A program made the translations under genes and the position numbers. 64,000 nucleotides of DNA from Paragonimus westermani (lineage: Eukaryota; Platyhelminthes; Trematoda; Plagiorchiida; Troglotrematidae): contig QNGE01002710.1 in the NCBI GenBank assembly GCA_008508345.1, positions 8,126 through 72,125 on the forward strand, written 5' to 3'. Shown one piece after another: positions 24,180-41,670 of this stretch (positions are counted from its first letter, which is position 1; every line of letters begins with the position of its first letter). The notes beneath the pieces are model-generated. The model saw only the letters and a program-made list of their open reading frames with translations. It searched no databases and had not been told where the DNA came from.

Positions 24180-25020
24180 TTTGCCAGAATTCTAGCTGGA
24201 ATCATTTGAAATGTCAACTTTGAATTTTCTTAGCCCCATGCAAAATTCTGAGCTTAATGTGCCCAACAGATTAAATTGCGTGGGACAAAAGTAGTCCCAT
24301 CTGGTTTGTTATTGTGAGGGTCGAGCTAAGACATCTATCGAACGGTTAACTGTTGCTGCTCAGCTGAGTAGATTTCCTGTGGTAGTCAAAATATTCAGAC
24401 GACGATGTGGAAAGTCTCATGTGGTTATTCAGGCTACCACCAGAGGCGTGTTCAACAGCTCAAAGCTTGCTCTGGAAGACGCTGAGGGTCTTCAACGTTT
24501 ATCCGCTAAGGTGAGGGGATATCAGCCGACTTCTTCCAAACCGAACCATTGATCACAGTTGAATTGCCGAACCGAGCCTCTCCATATCCTTGAAAGACCT
24601 CCTCGCTCAATGAAAGATAAGTGGACAAAGGTAGCTGACACCCTCACAAACTCTTGTCACAATGAATTGCTTGAGTTTATAGGCAGGCGAATTTCGGTTC
24701 CTAGTGACCTGTATGGCCGACTCACCGCCTCACTAGTCCAGGCCGAATCATCGGAAGTGAGTCCGCGCGCTTCCGGGATGGTTCTCAGCGAATGCTTTGT
24801 GTGTCAACCATCGTGGGAACGGCGAGTAAGTTACCACTGTGGAATATGTAGTAGGTATCATGACTTGCCAACGTGTCAGAGACTTGAATGCATATCATTA
24901 GAGGTACGAGGCGAGGTTCTAAACAAGTGTGAACGATGCTCTGTTTATCTATTTCCGAATCACACTACAGGGTGCCCGTGCAGTTTTAACGGCATGTATG
25001 TGGCGAAAGACATCATATAG
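24180..25020 (+). pseudogene. BEL/Pao gag: DUF1759-like segment and zinc knuckle
   Basis: The first part (about 24180-24545) reads CEGRAKTSIERL followed by FRRRCGKSHVVIQ and LEDAEGLQRLSAKVRG, matching the capsid-like DUF1759 of BEL elements, and is closed by a stop near 24552. From about 24559 a 153-codon frame continues with PRSMKDKWTKVAD, LLEFIGRR, and a cysteine/histidine cluster CGICSRYHDLPTC...CERCS...HTTGC. That spacing matches the knuckle that precedes the BEL protease. This domain would bind nucleic acid in the capsid. The frame ends at 25018-25020. Confidence 0.8.
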
Positions 25021-25260
25021 TGAAGTACGGAGATTTGGCGCTCCCGTGGTCTGAACTCAACGTGAATGAGTCAAGCTGTAGATCCACTTATTTGCATGAT
25101 AGATGGATTTGTCTTGACTTCGTGCCTATCGAATTAATTTGGGTGGTGCGGATGTTTGAGACGTATGCCTTCCTAGTTACCGGATCCGATGCTACACACA
25201 GTTAAGTCTCTAGTTGAGCGACCAGGGCTTACGGCATGTAAGCGAACACAGCGTTTCTAC
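25020..25260 (+). pseudogene. BEL/Pao aspartic protease remnant (DUF1758-like), active site lost
   Basis: The frame contains TYAFLVTGSDATHS at about 25161-25202, aligning with the retropepsin-type motif ALLDSGSDAT of BEL elements. The position of the catalytic aspartate is occupied by valine, so the protease could not be active. The frame stops at 25205, and similarity resumes weakly in another frame. Confidence 0.6.
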
Positions 25261-25539
25261 ACTGAGTAATATTGATACTACTGAATGTCAGCAGCTGGGT
25301 TTGGAGGTTGATGCTTTGGATTATGGAGGCAGGATCAGGGTCAAGGTGTTTACTGTCAGGGAACTTTCGGTTGTACGGCTGGAAACCATATGAGGAAATG
25401 AAGTTCGGTCTTGGCCATATTTGGCCGGTCTGCCTATCTTCTCGTTGAAGGAAGGTAGAGTCGGGTTACTAACAGGCTAGAGTCACAGTTGACAGTAGAT
25501 CAGCTGGCGTGGACCGGCATCAGCCATACGTCGTGAAAA

Positions 25540-26600
25540 TTTTCTTTGGGTGGACCTTGCAAGGCTCTATGCCACTGTCAACAAACGGTGAGGCCGAATT
25601 TCATTACTTGAAAGGTGTTGGGCTGAACCTTTTGGTTTAGCACATGTTCGACATAGAATTTGTCTAGAATAGATTGTCTGATGAGGCAGCAAGCTACCCC
25701 TGCGAGTGGAGTCTACTGCTACGCTGCAGGATGGTCGATCCGAGATCGGTTTGCCGTGGCGGTCTGACAGTACAAGCCTTATGATAACCGATGGATGGTT
25801 CGTAAACGTTTGAATTTACTAGGTAAGAGACCTCCCCCAGGGCACCGGATGAGCACGTAAATATAACTTGATCACCAGAGCTCATTTGACCGAAGGTTAT
25901 ATATCAAGTGTTGGCGCCACTGAGGAATGGACCCCTTATTGGTGGTACCTGTCCCACCACTCAATGCTGAATCCAGATAAGCCTGGAAAGGTGCGGATAG
26001 TATTCGACTACACCGCGGAATAGAGACGCCTCTTTGAAAAGGCCAGTTCTGAAGAACAACCTATTAGCCCCAGTGTTAATCTTCCGGACTGGTTTAATAA
26101 CTTCGATCTCGGACATAGGGGGAATATTTTTGCAAGTGGAGGATCGCGGAAGAGGTAGGTAGGCATCGAGCTTTCCGTGGTGGAACGATGAAACGATGTC
26201 CGGTCCATCTGGCACGTATGAAGTTACGGTCAACCCTTTCGAGACTACTTCTTTGCCATTCTGCGCATCATGTACGCTCAAGAAGACTGCAATCGATAAC
26301 AAGCATTTATTTGACAGGCCGGCCAGTAGAATTCTGGACGGCATTCCTTACGTTGACGACTGTCTGTCTTCAGTGGATACGCTTGAGAAGACAAGACGTG
26401 TAGAGTCTGATTCACGCGAAATGCCCTCTCCTGGGAGAATTCAGACTGATGAGTTGGACGTCTAAAATAGAACAGGCACTGGCAGATATACCGCCGAACA
26501 AAAGGACTTAGGTGGTCAAAGTCACCAGAAGGTTCCTGGGATCCAGTGGCACGTATAGGAAGACTGTTTCGAGCTTCGGGTGTCTTGACAGGGAAAGTCA
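25540..26600 (+). pseudogene. BEL/Pao reverse transcriptase, YVDD retained
   Basis: Pieces in changing frames give FGWTLQG (about 25545), then [20 protein letters not shown] (about 25940-26000), the classic YLPHHxVxNPxKPGKVRVVFD motif of Pao polymerases. Next come TYEVTVNPF and SLPFCASC (about 26214-26270), and YVDDCLSSVDT with the catalytic YVDD at 26349-26360. Stops interrupt the region between about 25800 and 26200. The catalytic aspartates survive even though the gene is broken. Confidence 0.85.
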
Positions 26601-27639
26601 TCTACTAGGAGAGGTTTATTAGCTTGCACCACGTTGGAGTACGGCCCGCTGGGGTTAACTGCTGCGCTCGTTTCCCGCTGTCGGAATTAATTCAGTGTCT
26701 CTGGGGCACAGACATTGGTTGGTATACATCCTTAGACGAAAAGCGTGAAGGAGATAGGGAGAGGTGGTCACAAGGCTTAGCGACAACAGACCAAGTTATT
26801 TCACCGTGCTGTATCAGACTACATGTGAAGTCGCCAACGCGTTCGGAGTTGCACGTTTTCTGACGTCCCCGGGACTGAATATGAAGCTGTCGGTTGTCTG
26901 CGAGACAACTTGGGAAATGGTAACATCTTTTGCTGCCGCTTGATGGGAAAGACTGTGGTTGCAACTTCAAAGACCTTGTATAACCCGAATATTGGAACTT
27001 GCAGCCGCGGTACTGGCCGCCATAGTTATGAGGTTTAGGGTGAATGACAACACCATACTTCGACGGTCTCCGTCATTGTGTTACAGCACTTGAAAAACAC
27101 CACTTGTCGCTTTGTCACGGTTGTGGTCAACTGCGTTCAACTAGTTAATGCATATGCTAAGGGATGTCGGTTGTGACACATTGTGTCCGAACTAAACCCG
27201 GCAGGCAGCTTCGCAAGTAACGTACAATGCTAGTTCTTAAGAAATACACACGTGGCTGAACGGCTTGATCCTTCCCTGGGAAATTGAAAACTTATGTTCG
27301 CCCAAAACGCTGCCCAAACAGTTTCGAGCGAAGAAATTGGAATCGAGCAAGGTGCCGGCAGCTAGTAGCGCTTTGTTAGGGTTGGTAGCGCGTTAGTGGT
27401 GCGCAGTGGGACGTGAAGCTCTTTTCACAGTAGTCACACAGATACACCCTACTGCGTTCGACATCCTGGTTAATACGTTTCAAGAATAGTTTTATTTGCA
27501 TGAAGGCCGGTCGGAATTCCTATATTTTGTCGGGTACTATACGTGAGTTAGAGCTGGACGTGGCGTGTGAATTCGCCGTTTGCTCTAAGCGGCAGAGCGC
27601 CTTCCGTGGGAACTGTACATAGCACCTCAATGACAGACA

Positions 27640-28820
27640 GTGCACACTGGCCCAATCAACGCCCGTCCATATGAAATGTATTCTGTGTCTCGGTGGATGA
27701 GTTTCAGCCGAACTGACTTACGATACCGCTGCATCGTGAGACTGTTACGGAGATGGTCGTCAGACACTATCCTGTGACTGAAGATCATCGAGGATCTAAC
27801 CACACGTGATCGTCCCTCTGAAGGAGGTTTTGGATTAAGTGTGTGCCGCGTGCTTCCAAAATGCCTGATGTGCAAAATGTTGCCTGTGAAGCCGTGCCAA
27901 CAAGTGATGGCCCCGTTTTCTGTTGATTGCACTACATCCGGTGGCTCACTAGTAACAGCATGTGAAGTGAGGTATTCTGCACTCATGGAGTTTCGGACTG
28001 GGTGGTGCGTTTTCAAGGATATCGTTGTCTCTCCGCCTGTTTGAGGACGAGAGCCATACATTTAAAAGTGGCACAGTCCACTTCGACGAATGATTTCAAT
28101 GGATCTAATGAGGTCCACTGGCCGTCGGTGTGTGTCAGAAGTTATGTAAGGCGATAACGGTAATAACTTTGTGGACAGAGACTAAAAGCTGAGGGGGACG
28201 TTACTTGCCTTCTACTAAGAAAAGATCCGTCGGACATTTGTGGCACGTGATACCCATTGGCACTTAAACACTTCTGCTGCTAGTCATCGAGGTGGGATGT
28301 GGGAGTGCATGATTCGTACAGCTCGACACGTCATGCGGGCTGCTGTGAAGCAACAGGTGGTGTAGGACAAAGCTCCCTATACTCGTTTAACTGAGGTCGA
28401 AATAATTCTGTATGGCAGACTTTCGGTTCTAGTCTGTGATGCTCCGGACGGCCCCTCTGTTTTGAGGCCAAAAGATCTGTTTCTTACCCACACCACACAG
28501 CTGAAAGGATGAACGAAGAAGCGGAGGGAGACTCAACGCTGAGTAGGTGTGTTTTGGAAACGCTGGATCAAAGTGCACTTACCCAACATTCAGGCTCACC
28601 ATAAGTGAACCAAGGTTGAACGGGACGTGGAGGTTGGCGACCTTTATCTACCAATTGAAGGCTTTCCATCTGCAGGCCGATAACGCAAGGCCGCGGTGAG
28701 TAGTTTAGTGACCGGTGCTGACAATCGTGTTCGTGAGGTGTACATTAGAACAGAGAATGACACGAGTAGGGAGACGAGGTCTACATATTCTCGAGAGGGC
28801 AGAGGAGAGTGACGTCGCCA
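27640..28820 (+). pseudogene. BEL/Pao integrase remnant
   Basis: The zinc-binding/linker region is recognisable at 27841-27940 as LPKCLMCKMLPVKPCQQ, matching the KCxxCRRLxxxPxxQ motif. The C-terminal half at 28240-28680 reads WHLNTSAASHRGGMWE, then TRLTEVEIILYGRLSV, VFWKRWIKVHLP and VEVGDLYLP. This series is strongly diagnostic of BEL/Pao integrase ends. The catalytic core between them is largely unreadable. The frame is broken by several stops. Confidence 0.8.
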
Positions 28821-28956
28821 GCGGGCAAATCTCAGTTGAAGTGAACAGCTTCAGAGTATACAAACAAGGCGCAGATGCACGAGTCTTGAACAGCAATGCT
28901 GGTCTCGGGACAAGGGTTAGAATAACTCGTTGCGTTTACTCACTTTTTGCAGAACT

Positions 28957-30032
28957 TTCTAATTACATTGCAAATCTTCTTGGTAGTGACGACGCAACTT
29001 TCTCACAAAGACTGGCACGGCACTTTACTTCACGTACGCGACAAAGTTTCACCCTCACGAACGTTGTTCTTGATTTATTGCTGAATCTTGGTATCGTTTA
29101 CTTGTGGAAACTGTCTTTCGCGTGGTTTTTCTTCCTCACTTCTCATCACTGTGCCCTTGTCTGTGTGCGCCCTGGTTTCATTTTTGCGCTCGATCGCCCC
29201 AATATTACGCGGCCGTTGCATTCAATCATATTCAACAGAGCCGTTAAGCTTGTAATTTGTGTGCTCTGTGGATGCGATATCGAGGTTTGTTGTTATTTTC
29301 TTTCACAGTGTTTGTACTAATTTTATTGTATATTAGCATCCAATTAATAACGAAATCGCCAATACGGCCGTCTTCTCTTCTAGATCCGAATCGATTGCTC
29401 GACGGGTTCAAAATTTACAGGCGCTCGTTGCTCAGAGACGCGATTATTCTGGATCCGGCCTGCCAGCAGACGCTGCCAGTAGACTGAGAATTGCAAATCT
29501 TCTTGGTAGTGACGACGCAACTTTCTCACAAAGACTGGCACGGCACTTTACTTCACGTACGCGACAAAGTTTCACCCTCACGAACGTTGTTCTTGATTTA
29601 TTGCTGAATCTTGGTATCGTTTACTTGTGGAAACTGTCTTTCGCGTGGTTTTTCTTCCTCACTTCTCATCACTGTGCCCTTGTCTGTGTGCGCCCTGGTT
29701 TCATTTTTGCGCTCGATCGCCCCAATATTACGCGGCCGTTGCATTCAATCATATTCAACAGAGCCGTTAAGCTTGTAATTTGTGTGCTCTGTGGATGCGA
29801 TATCGAGGTTTGTTGTTATTTTCTTTCACAGTGTTTGTACTAATTTTATTGTATATTAGCATCCAATTAATAACGAAATCGCCAATACGGCCGTCTTCTC
29901 TTCTAGATCCGAATCGATTGCTCGACGGGTTCAAAATTTACAGGCGCTCGTTGCTCAGAGACGCGATTATTCTGGATCCGGCCTGCCAGCAGACGCTGCC
30001 AGTAGACTGAGAGCTGCTTGAACATCCACTAG
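28957..30032 (+). repeat. Dimeric 523-bp repeat block, copy 2
   Basis: Units lie at 28967-29489 and 29490-30012, with the same ten-base left border (TTCTAATTAC, one base different) and twenty-base right border as copy 1. All four units give identical conceptual translations, implying near-identity over about 1.08 kb at two sites 9,234 bp apart. The left flank here is a pyrimidine-rich sequence ending TTTTTGCAG, a good 3' splice-site match, and an upstream frame from 28715 runs into the unit in the RIANLLGSDD frame. The right flank after CCACTAG shows weak similarity to the copy 1 right flank (CCTYTGWGATT). Confidence 0.93.
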
Positions 30033-33000
30033 GCCTTTGAGATTCACACATATCATCTCAGATGCGATCCACTTTGTAAGGGTTCTTCACCATGCTGACG
30101 TTATAGCCTCGGATCCAACAACCGTTCAGTTTATTGGTTCTTTTATACGGGTGCCCGCAATCTCTCTGTGTGTATGTACTTAGCTGCTTACGAACGCAAA
30201 ATACTGATGAAGCTGGTCACGTGACCGCGTAATTCAGCCTTCGTTAAGCGTCTTAGGGCTCGTTTCGGCCAGCTTCACACTACTCTGATATTTGATGGCG
30301 TGTCATCGCCTAATTCAATAGCAAGCGAAGACACTCTGCGGTGTGTTGCGGCGTTCAATATGTCAAGCATCCTACCATTGGGCTGTGTACCTGCTCGACG
30401 AACATGTTGAGTGACTTATGCCTTTGTGTTCGGCAGTTAGGATTTCACCTTCGTAGAGGAGAATTGTCCGGCACGCTTGATCCCCGACCCATTCCTATCG
30501 GTTGTCAGTTCGTGCTATGCATAGCGCTCATCGGATGCTATACTGCCGAGTGATGCTGGAAGTTTAATCTGTGGGCGAAACGAACGTCAGTTCTGTGGAT
30601 TTGTTGATCGCTGTCTGTAACTCATCAGTTGCACAGATCACCGGTGCTTCCCTAAGCAACTGACGTCGCGAATATTTTTTCATAAGACCCAGGCGTTCCC
30701 ATTGGCTGCAACATCAGCCAAATTCAATAATTAAAGACGCGCCGTAGACTCTGCAGACGGTCGCTGCTTGGAACATTAGGCGCTTAACTTTCACTGCATC
30801 AGGAACGCCAACAGGTGTGAACCACAGGGTGCTGGACTGGTGTCTTCCGACTGTGTATCGGAGAATTTAGGAATCCGTTGGGCATGAGACTCCTGCAACA
30901 GCTTTGTCAGCTGGATTCAAGGTCAGGGTGGAACCTGAGTTTTCGGTTTCTAGCTACCCGAAGTTCTTTCACAGACAACCACATTAACGGCAATATGCAA
31001 GAAACCCCTCTTCGTCACGACCAGCATTCACAACTGTCTTTTTTAGAGGCAGAACACGTGATGTTAACTTAAACGGTACACGACCCATCATTCTACAGTT
31101 GCATCCCACGGTTAGAGAGGTTAAAGTGAGTTTCCGTTACGAAAGACGAATTCACTTTGGCGAAATGCCAATGATTGCACCTATATGGACAAAACGTTAG
31201 GTGTTGAAATGGATGGTTATTATCAAAAGCGCGATCTGTGGCTAATGCGAGTGTTTGTTACTTCTTCCAAAAGTGTGTGGGTAAGCGGTTGTCTCATTTT
31301 TGATCACTGTAGCGACAGTTGAGAAACACACGTTGAGGTACAGGAAGAAGTGTCACTGTAATATACCCGTAAGGAGAGAAAATGATTTCGTCGGTAACTG
31401 TTTTTCGAGGACACGCAACATCAAAACAAAAGTGAAAAATTGTAAGAAACGGTGTGGGACACTACGTGACGGTTCGATCAGTTAGTTGGTCCTCAACCAA
31501 GGCCTCTTTCTCGGAGACTGCGCAGACCGCGGGCTCTGCTACATATTAGAGAGAGTGGTTAGCCGCGGTTTTGAAACATACAACGTACCTCCTCTCAGTT
31601 TCGGGTTCATTCTACACTATTTTGTTTCTGTCAAGGTGAAGAAAATAAGAACCAAACGTTACTGTTCGCGCTCTTCGCCTCAGACCTGTGCGGTTTTCTC
31701 TAGAGATTGTCTAATTGGTGTCGACTGGCTCCTCCATGATTGCATTTGCTTGGTTTGTGGGTAAACGAGGTTCACCAGGTGTCACAAATACCGGTGTGGC
31801 GCTAAATTTGCAAGATCTGACTTGAAATGGAAGCACGGGCAGACGACTGCAAGTCGCACGAAGCTTGCTCTCTGTTATATGTGCCGTAAAGTCGGCAGGA
31901 ACCAGCAATCAAAGTGGAGTATGAAAAAACGTAGTCGAAACCATTCAACGGGTGATTGTCTCTGTGCCCCACCAACAGGTTACAAACTAAGGATCATCCC
32001 TTATAGAGGCTGATAGCTACCTATTAGTACTGCACATGAAGACCTACAGTCTTCTCAAGTATTGTGACGTTACTATTTGTTTCACGCGTCCAGGTTACAT
32101 GAGCGAGTCACACCGTAATCGGTTGAAGACAAGCCCAAACCTTCACTGGCATGTTTTGGAAACGGTAGCGGCGCGAACTTTTGCCTAAACTGCAAGCTTG
32201 CGGTAAGTGATTCACGGCTTCACCTGAGTTGCTGGCAGGTGGTGTCGTCCTCCAGCGTTATATATCTGTTCCTTGGGGTATTAGGCTGAAGGGCATGGCA
32301 GCCTAGGTATCTCCAGGATCGGATAATAGCATAGAACAAGCGGTTTTGGCGACACCACATGGTGGTGTAAGATGGGACACAGGATCGACCAGTGATGTGA
32401 AACATCAGACAGATGAGGAGTTAAATGAAAGTCTCTATCATCCCATCTTCCTGTAGTCTCGGAGGGCCTGTTATGTAGGAACTACACTAAACTTTCCGAG
32501 CCCGGCGTAGACCTTTGTGTGGTCCCCTCGTCGATGTGTGTTCAATGCCAAATGTTGAATTCTCTCAAACATGCTTAGCCTACTCGTAGAGAGTCAGCGT
32601 CCAGTTTGTCTTCGTTTCGCTTTCGCAAGTGACAGTGTATGCGTTTTGATGGCTTTGCACAATGACTGCGCACGGAATGTCTATCTTCTTCATGTTCGAA
32701 ACTGTGATCGGATGTTCACCCGAAACTTCCGCTTCCTATTGGTAAGAGCTCTAACGTTCGCTTGCACCACTGTTCACTGGCGGGGATTTTACGAGGCCAT
32801 TTTTGATCACTTCATTCTTAACAAACGTCCTGTTGGATGATTAGAGTTTTCGGTCAACCCACGTTCAAAACAAGACAACACCATTGTATTGAGTAAGTGG
32901 GTGCGTGCTTCGTCCGCTTTTGCTGAAAGTTTAGACTGTACTTTTTGAAAAACAGTCAGACTGTCATCCTAACATGCATGGTATCAAAAAAACGCGTTAG

Positions 33001-33399
33001 GATTTGAAAAGGGACTTCGGATTTCCAACGACTTTCGAAAATATGATAGGTAGTTGGCACTAGCATAACTTGATAAAGACGGCGGCAATCAAGAGAAGAA
33101 CGGAAAGGAACACAAAGTGGGTTCCATCCCACTTAGCAGCACTCAGAGTAAAGCCCAGGGAAAAGCGTGCAGAACGCCGGAAAAGGTACAGATCAAGTAT
33201 CACTTAATAATGGGATATCGATAATGTTAGAAAAGGACAAACATCAGTTGCGTGCAATTATTTACACGACTGGAGACGGTAGAAGTGAGGTTGTGTCAAG
33301 TCAGCTGTAGCAGACGTGCGCAGAATCATGTGTATAAAACAGAGGAGCGGGGGAACACGGTTGCGGCCATGATCCTCAGGGGCGCCACAGGATCTCTGG
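30033..33399. other. No recognised feature
   Basis: Frames are short on both strands. No retroelement motif, tRNA-like element, inverted repeat or simple repeat longer than a few units was recognised. Confidence 0.3.
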
Positions 33400-34279
33400 T
33401 CACTACCCTTTCAATATATTTTTGCCGGCATCACCGAATGAACTTTATTCAGTTCGATAGCCTTTCCTGATCTCTTCCAGGAATCCGACTGTATCCATTT
33501 TAGCTCGACCGTATGAATGGGCGCCGATGGGATTGAAAATAGTGCTTCAGTGAACCGATTATTCTCAATAGCCAGTAACGATTTAACAGTCCTACCGTAC
33601 CATCGTTTCAAAGTTTCACCAGCTTCCGTGGTTTCTAGCGAGATGAGAAATGTAATATCCGTGTGATAATCTCTCTTTGCATTACTCCGTTATAACTCTG
33701 TGGCACAAAGTCCAATTTTGGAGTGGTCCGTCTGCTTCAATTCCACGAACTGTCAAAGTAAGAAGACAAGGGATGTGTTGGATGTTGAAACGATTAGCAG
33801 GAACCGAATTTCGCGGGATTTTAACCGATTCGCTGCGCAGCAGTGTGTAATGAGAAACAGAACTGCATCCGACAGAAAAAAGGAAGAAACGGGATGGTAG
33901 AAAAGAGGGAACGACGAGTGAGGACGGACGCGTTCTAAGACTGTCCGAATGATGCTAGCCGTCTTGGAATAAGTCACGCTTGTGTCTGGTCCTCGAATCC
34001 ATCTGCTGACGTTGTCCGGAGGATGACTTCTGGTGGTGCATTTTATTTTGAACGGACTCGGGAGAGAAAACTGTGCCGTCCACGTAAGAGGCTGCTACCT
34101 TTTGTGATAAATTATACTCGTGGCCGCCAGAGTTCAAAGGGTGTTTTATGTCATCTAAGAAGCATAAGATCTCTTGAGCCAATGAAAAAACCACCTCCAA
34201 ACTTGTGTTGGTTAGAGGAAGAAGCAGTAGCTTCCGCGGATGGTCTTTGTGTGTTTATTCAGACAAGCATTCAACTTTT
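33400..34279 (-). pseudogene. Possible LINE polymerase C-terminal remnant
   Basis: A minus-strand frame (33611-33411) contains VKSLLAIENNRFTEALF and later LKWIQSDSW, resembling the RxxxxIExxQRRFTKxL...RLxxLxLxSLE thumb region of CR1-like polymerases. It lies downstream of the clearer fingers fragment at 34880-35190 and could belong to the same element. Alignment is weak and no YADD was found. Confidence 0.3.
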
Positions 34280-34879
34280 TTAATGTCTGTTCCAGTACGG
34301 CACACACAGTTGTTTGCTACTTTCCAAACTGTGGCCTAGATAGCATGATATAAATGGGCGATCCGATACTAACTGGCAGTTTTCCGGGAGCCCTGTTTGG
34401 CCTTGTGAGAGAGATCCAGATTTCTCCAGCAATAGTTCTATTTTGAAGGCGTAAGAGGGCGCCGATATCACTGTGGTACTCGGATGTCTCTGCTGGTGCG
34501 CAGCAGCCAAACTTGCATCATTGATAGGGCATGCCGTTGTAATTTGGTGATGAACGTGCATAGCATTCCATTTGGAAGTGCCAATGACGCCCAGTTTGCA
34601 TCGACCACTGGTGCGTTACACCCAGCTCCCTCTGAAAGTCATTTGCGCCCACGACTCTGCATGGAACACGCCAGAGTATCTTATCGTCACTATACATAAA
34701 GGAAACATTACTTACTGCTGAAGTGTCATTGATGCAGGCAAGGAATTTTTGTAGAAATCAATATGATGGTTTGTGGTGCAACATTTTCGACGCGGAATGG
34801 ATTGAGGTACTTGTAATCTGCCTTGCCCGTGTACGTGCGATAGATTAGATCCTGCTTCTGATCTGGGTTGACTTCAGTG

Positions 34880-35190
34880 CATACTTGCATTCAACAAAAG
34901 TTATTCAGTGAGACCGTTCGCAAGCACTAAGACCGCGGAATCCACCGAGATACTACCAACAACAGACTTTGTCCACGAGTCAGATGGAACCAGCGTGTTA
35001 TGCACACACGAGGAATCTTTTCTAAAGCCTTACCGCCCTGGTGCCAGAACTGATTTATTACCAGCGTGAACGTTCATGAAATCATTTACCATATTCCATA
35101 TTACTTTCAACAGGCTTGGAAGTAAAATAATCGGTCAGAGGCTGGTAACCATTGACCTATCTCCACCACTGTAGGTGAGGGGAAGACACC
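34880..35190 (-). pseudogene. Degenerate LINE reverse transcriptase, fingers region
   Basis: One minus-strand frame reads GGDRSMVTSL, PIILLPSLLKVIWNMVND, GFRKDSSCVHNTLV, and SWTKSV before DSAVLVLA. This matches the KGDRxxPxNYRPISL, KIMEK, QHGFRxxRSCxTNLL and WTxAVDxGxxVDVxYIDF sequence order of trematode non-LTR polymerases. Two or three stops interrupt it. It is distinct in sequence from F1 and F2. Confidence 0.55.
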
Positions 35191-40379
<5,189 letters not shown>

Positions 40380-41670
40380 TTCCAACTGTTTGACACTATT
40401 TTCTGGATGGCTCATAGCGTAAGCGCTGAGCTAAATCAGTTTGTGGGATAGTCAGACGTTTCACGCAGAGCCCAATTAAAAATCGTCTGCACCAAAAGAG
40501 CCGTCCTCAGGGCGTCCCAGTTAGTCAGTGCCATTTTTGAGAAAGTACTCATCGGGTTGAAAAAATCCGCTTTCACATCAAGATGAAACTGATAGCAACT
40601 GTGGAAAACGTGCTGCTGTAAAGGCAAACAAGAGCACTGGAGACTTTCGTAGCATGGGTAGTAGAGCTTAAGTGGCTTGATAGTAAGAGGTGTACGAGTC
40701 TTCCCCCCACGAATTAGCGAAACGAATCGGACAGGTTATTTGGGCCATTGACAAGCGCCCGGACGATATGCCTTTTCCGAAAAAAATTGAGGGTGGAACA
40801 ACGTAGCAAAAATGGAGGTCTATTCTGTATGGTGGCTATTAACAGTGTCGGATCGCCAGCGGCTGAGAAAAGAATGGTAGCTGGCTTCTGAGGTAAACCA
40901 ATCACATAATGAAGGAGGGTAGACATCACCATGGATTGCGTTGCCAAAGAGCCACATAACTAAGACGAATAAACTCGATAAACGTTTCTGAGATCTTTAT
41001 TAAATCAGCTCCTTCGCAGTTCAAATATATTGGCTGTTGCCGCCTCTACACTAGGCAACTAAAGTATATTTTTGACATCAAAATCCCCCTATAAATGCGG
41101 CAAGACAATGTGTGATTTCCAGAATTTACCCTCGGTAACCGCCCTCATCTTCTGAACACGATCTCTGTCATGTTCCACTTCATCAATAGAAGACTCGAGG
41201 ATACCCCTACTGACAAGGCTACGGAATTGACCAACGGCCTCAGAATTCATGACAACAAGGTTAGGCTTCTGCCGTTCAGACCAGGGTAGATTAAAGCGTA
41301 TCTTGGCTCCACAGGTGCCCAGCAGTTTGTGTGACGCCAGAAGATCGCTTTTGATCAACTTAAAATCCCAAAACACATTACTGGTTAGCTGGGATTTGTC
41401 AACAGTCTCCCGTTCAAGTTCACGGTCAGTCTCGCGGTGAAATTGAAGTTCCATACTCTGCTGACCATTTTGCACCGAAAACTCGACTCAGCCCTCCACT
41501 TCCAAGCAGATTTTGTTAAATCCCGGAGAACTCGGAACAATTACCGAATTCTCCAAAACGGTGAAAGTCGGCTTTCTATGAGCAGTGATCTTGATGTCCG
41601 TAGCGAATTTCGCAATATCACGTCCTCCGCTTCGATGTTTGCCGCAAAATCCAGGTTCTGCATTTTATGA
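40380..41670 (-). pseudogene. LINE remnant: ORF1-like fragment and endonuclease-RT linker
   Basis: A 128-codon minus-strand frame (41475-41089) reads DFKLIKSDLLASHKLLGTCG, then WSERQKPNLVVMNSEAVGQF, resembling the RNA-binding part of LINE ORF1 proteins (SDVLxxHRLG...RPLLVVMxSE). Upstream, in another frame, NSVIVPSSPGF corresponds to the preceding SVIVxGVPE-like block. Further down (40627-40436) a TNWDALRTALL stretch resembles the DYDxLRxAL linker between endonuclease and polymerase. It does not match the F2 ORF1, so it is another family. Confidence 0.4.

Larger units (their letters stand above)
24180..28820 (+). mobile_element. Decayed BEL/Pao LTR retrotransposon, gag-pol remnant
   Basis: Domains occur in the BEL/Pao order on the plus strand. 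They are a DUF1759-type gag segment, a cysteine-rich knuckle, a DUF1758-type protease remnant, reverse transcriptase with YVDD, an integrase zinc-binding/core remnant and the integrase C-terminal region. Many stops and frameshifts show it is old. Its pol ends about 140 bp before the second dimeric 523-bp block, and its gag follows about 3.4 kb after the first. Whether those blocks are its LTRs is discussed in the findings. No independent LTR pair, primer-binding site or clear target-site duplication was found. A purine-rich tract at 28793-28811 could be the polypurine tract. Confidence 0.85.

Noticed and set aside
19723..30032. Composite DNA transposon with the dimers as its ends
   Set aside because: The blocks are direct, not inverted, repeats and no transposase sequence or matching target-site duplication was found.
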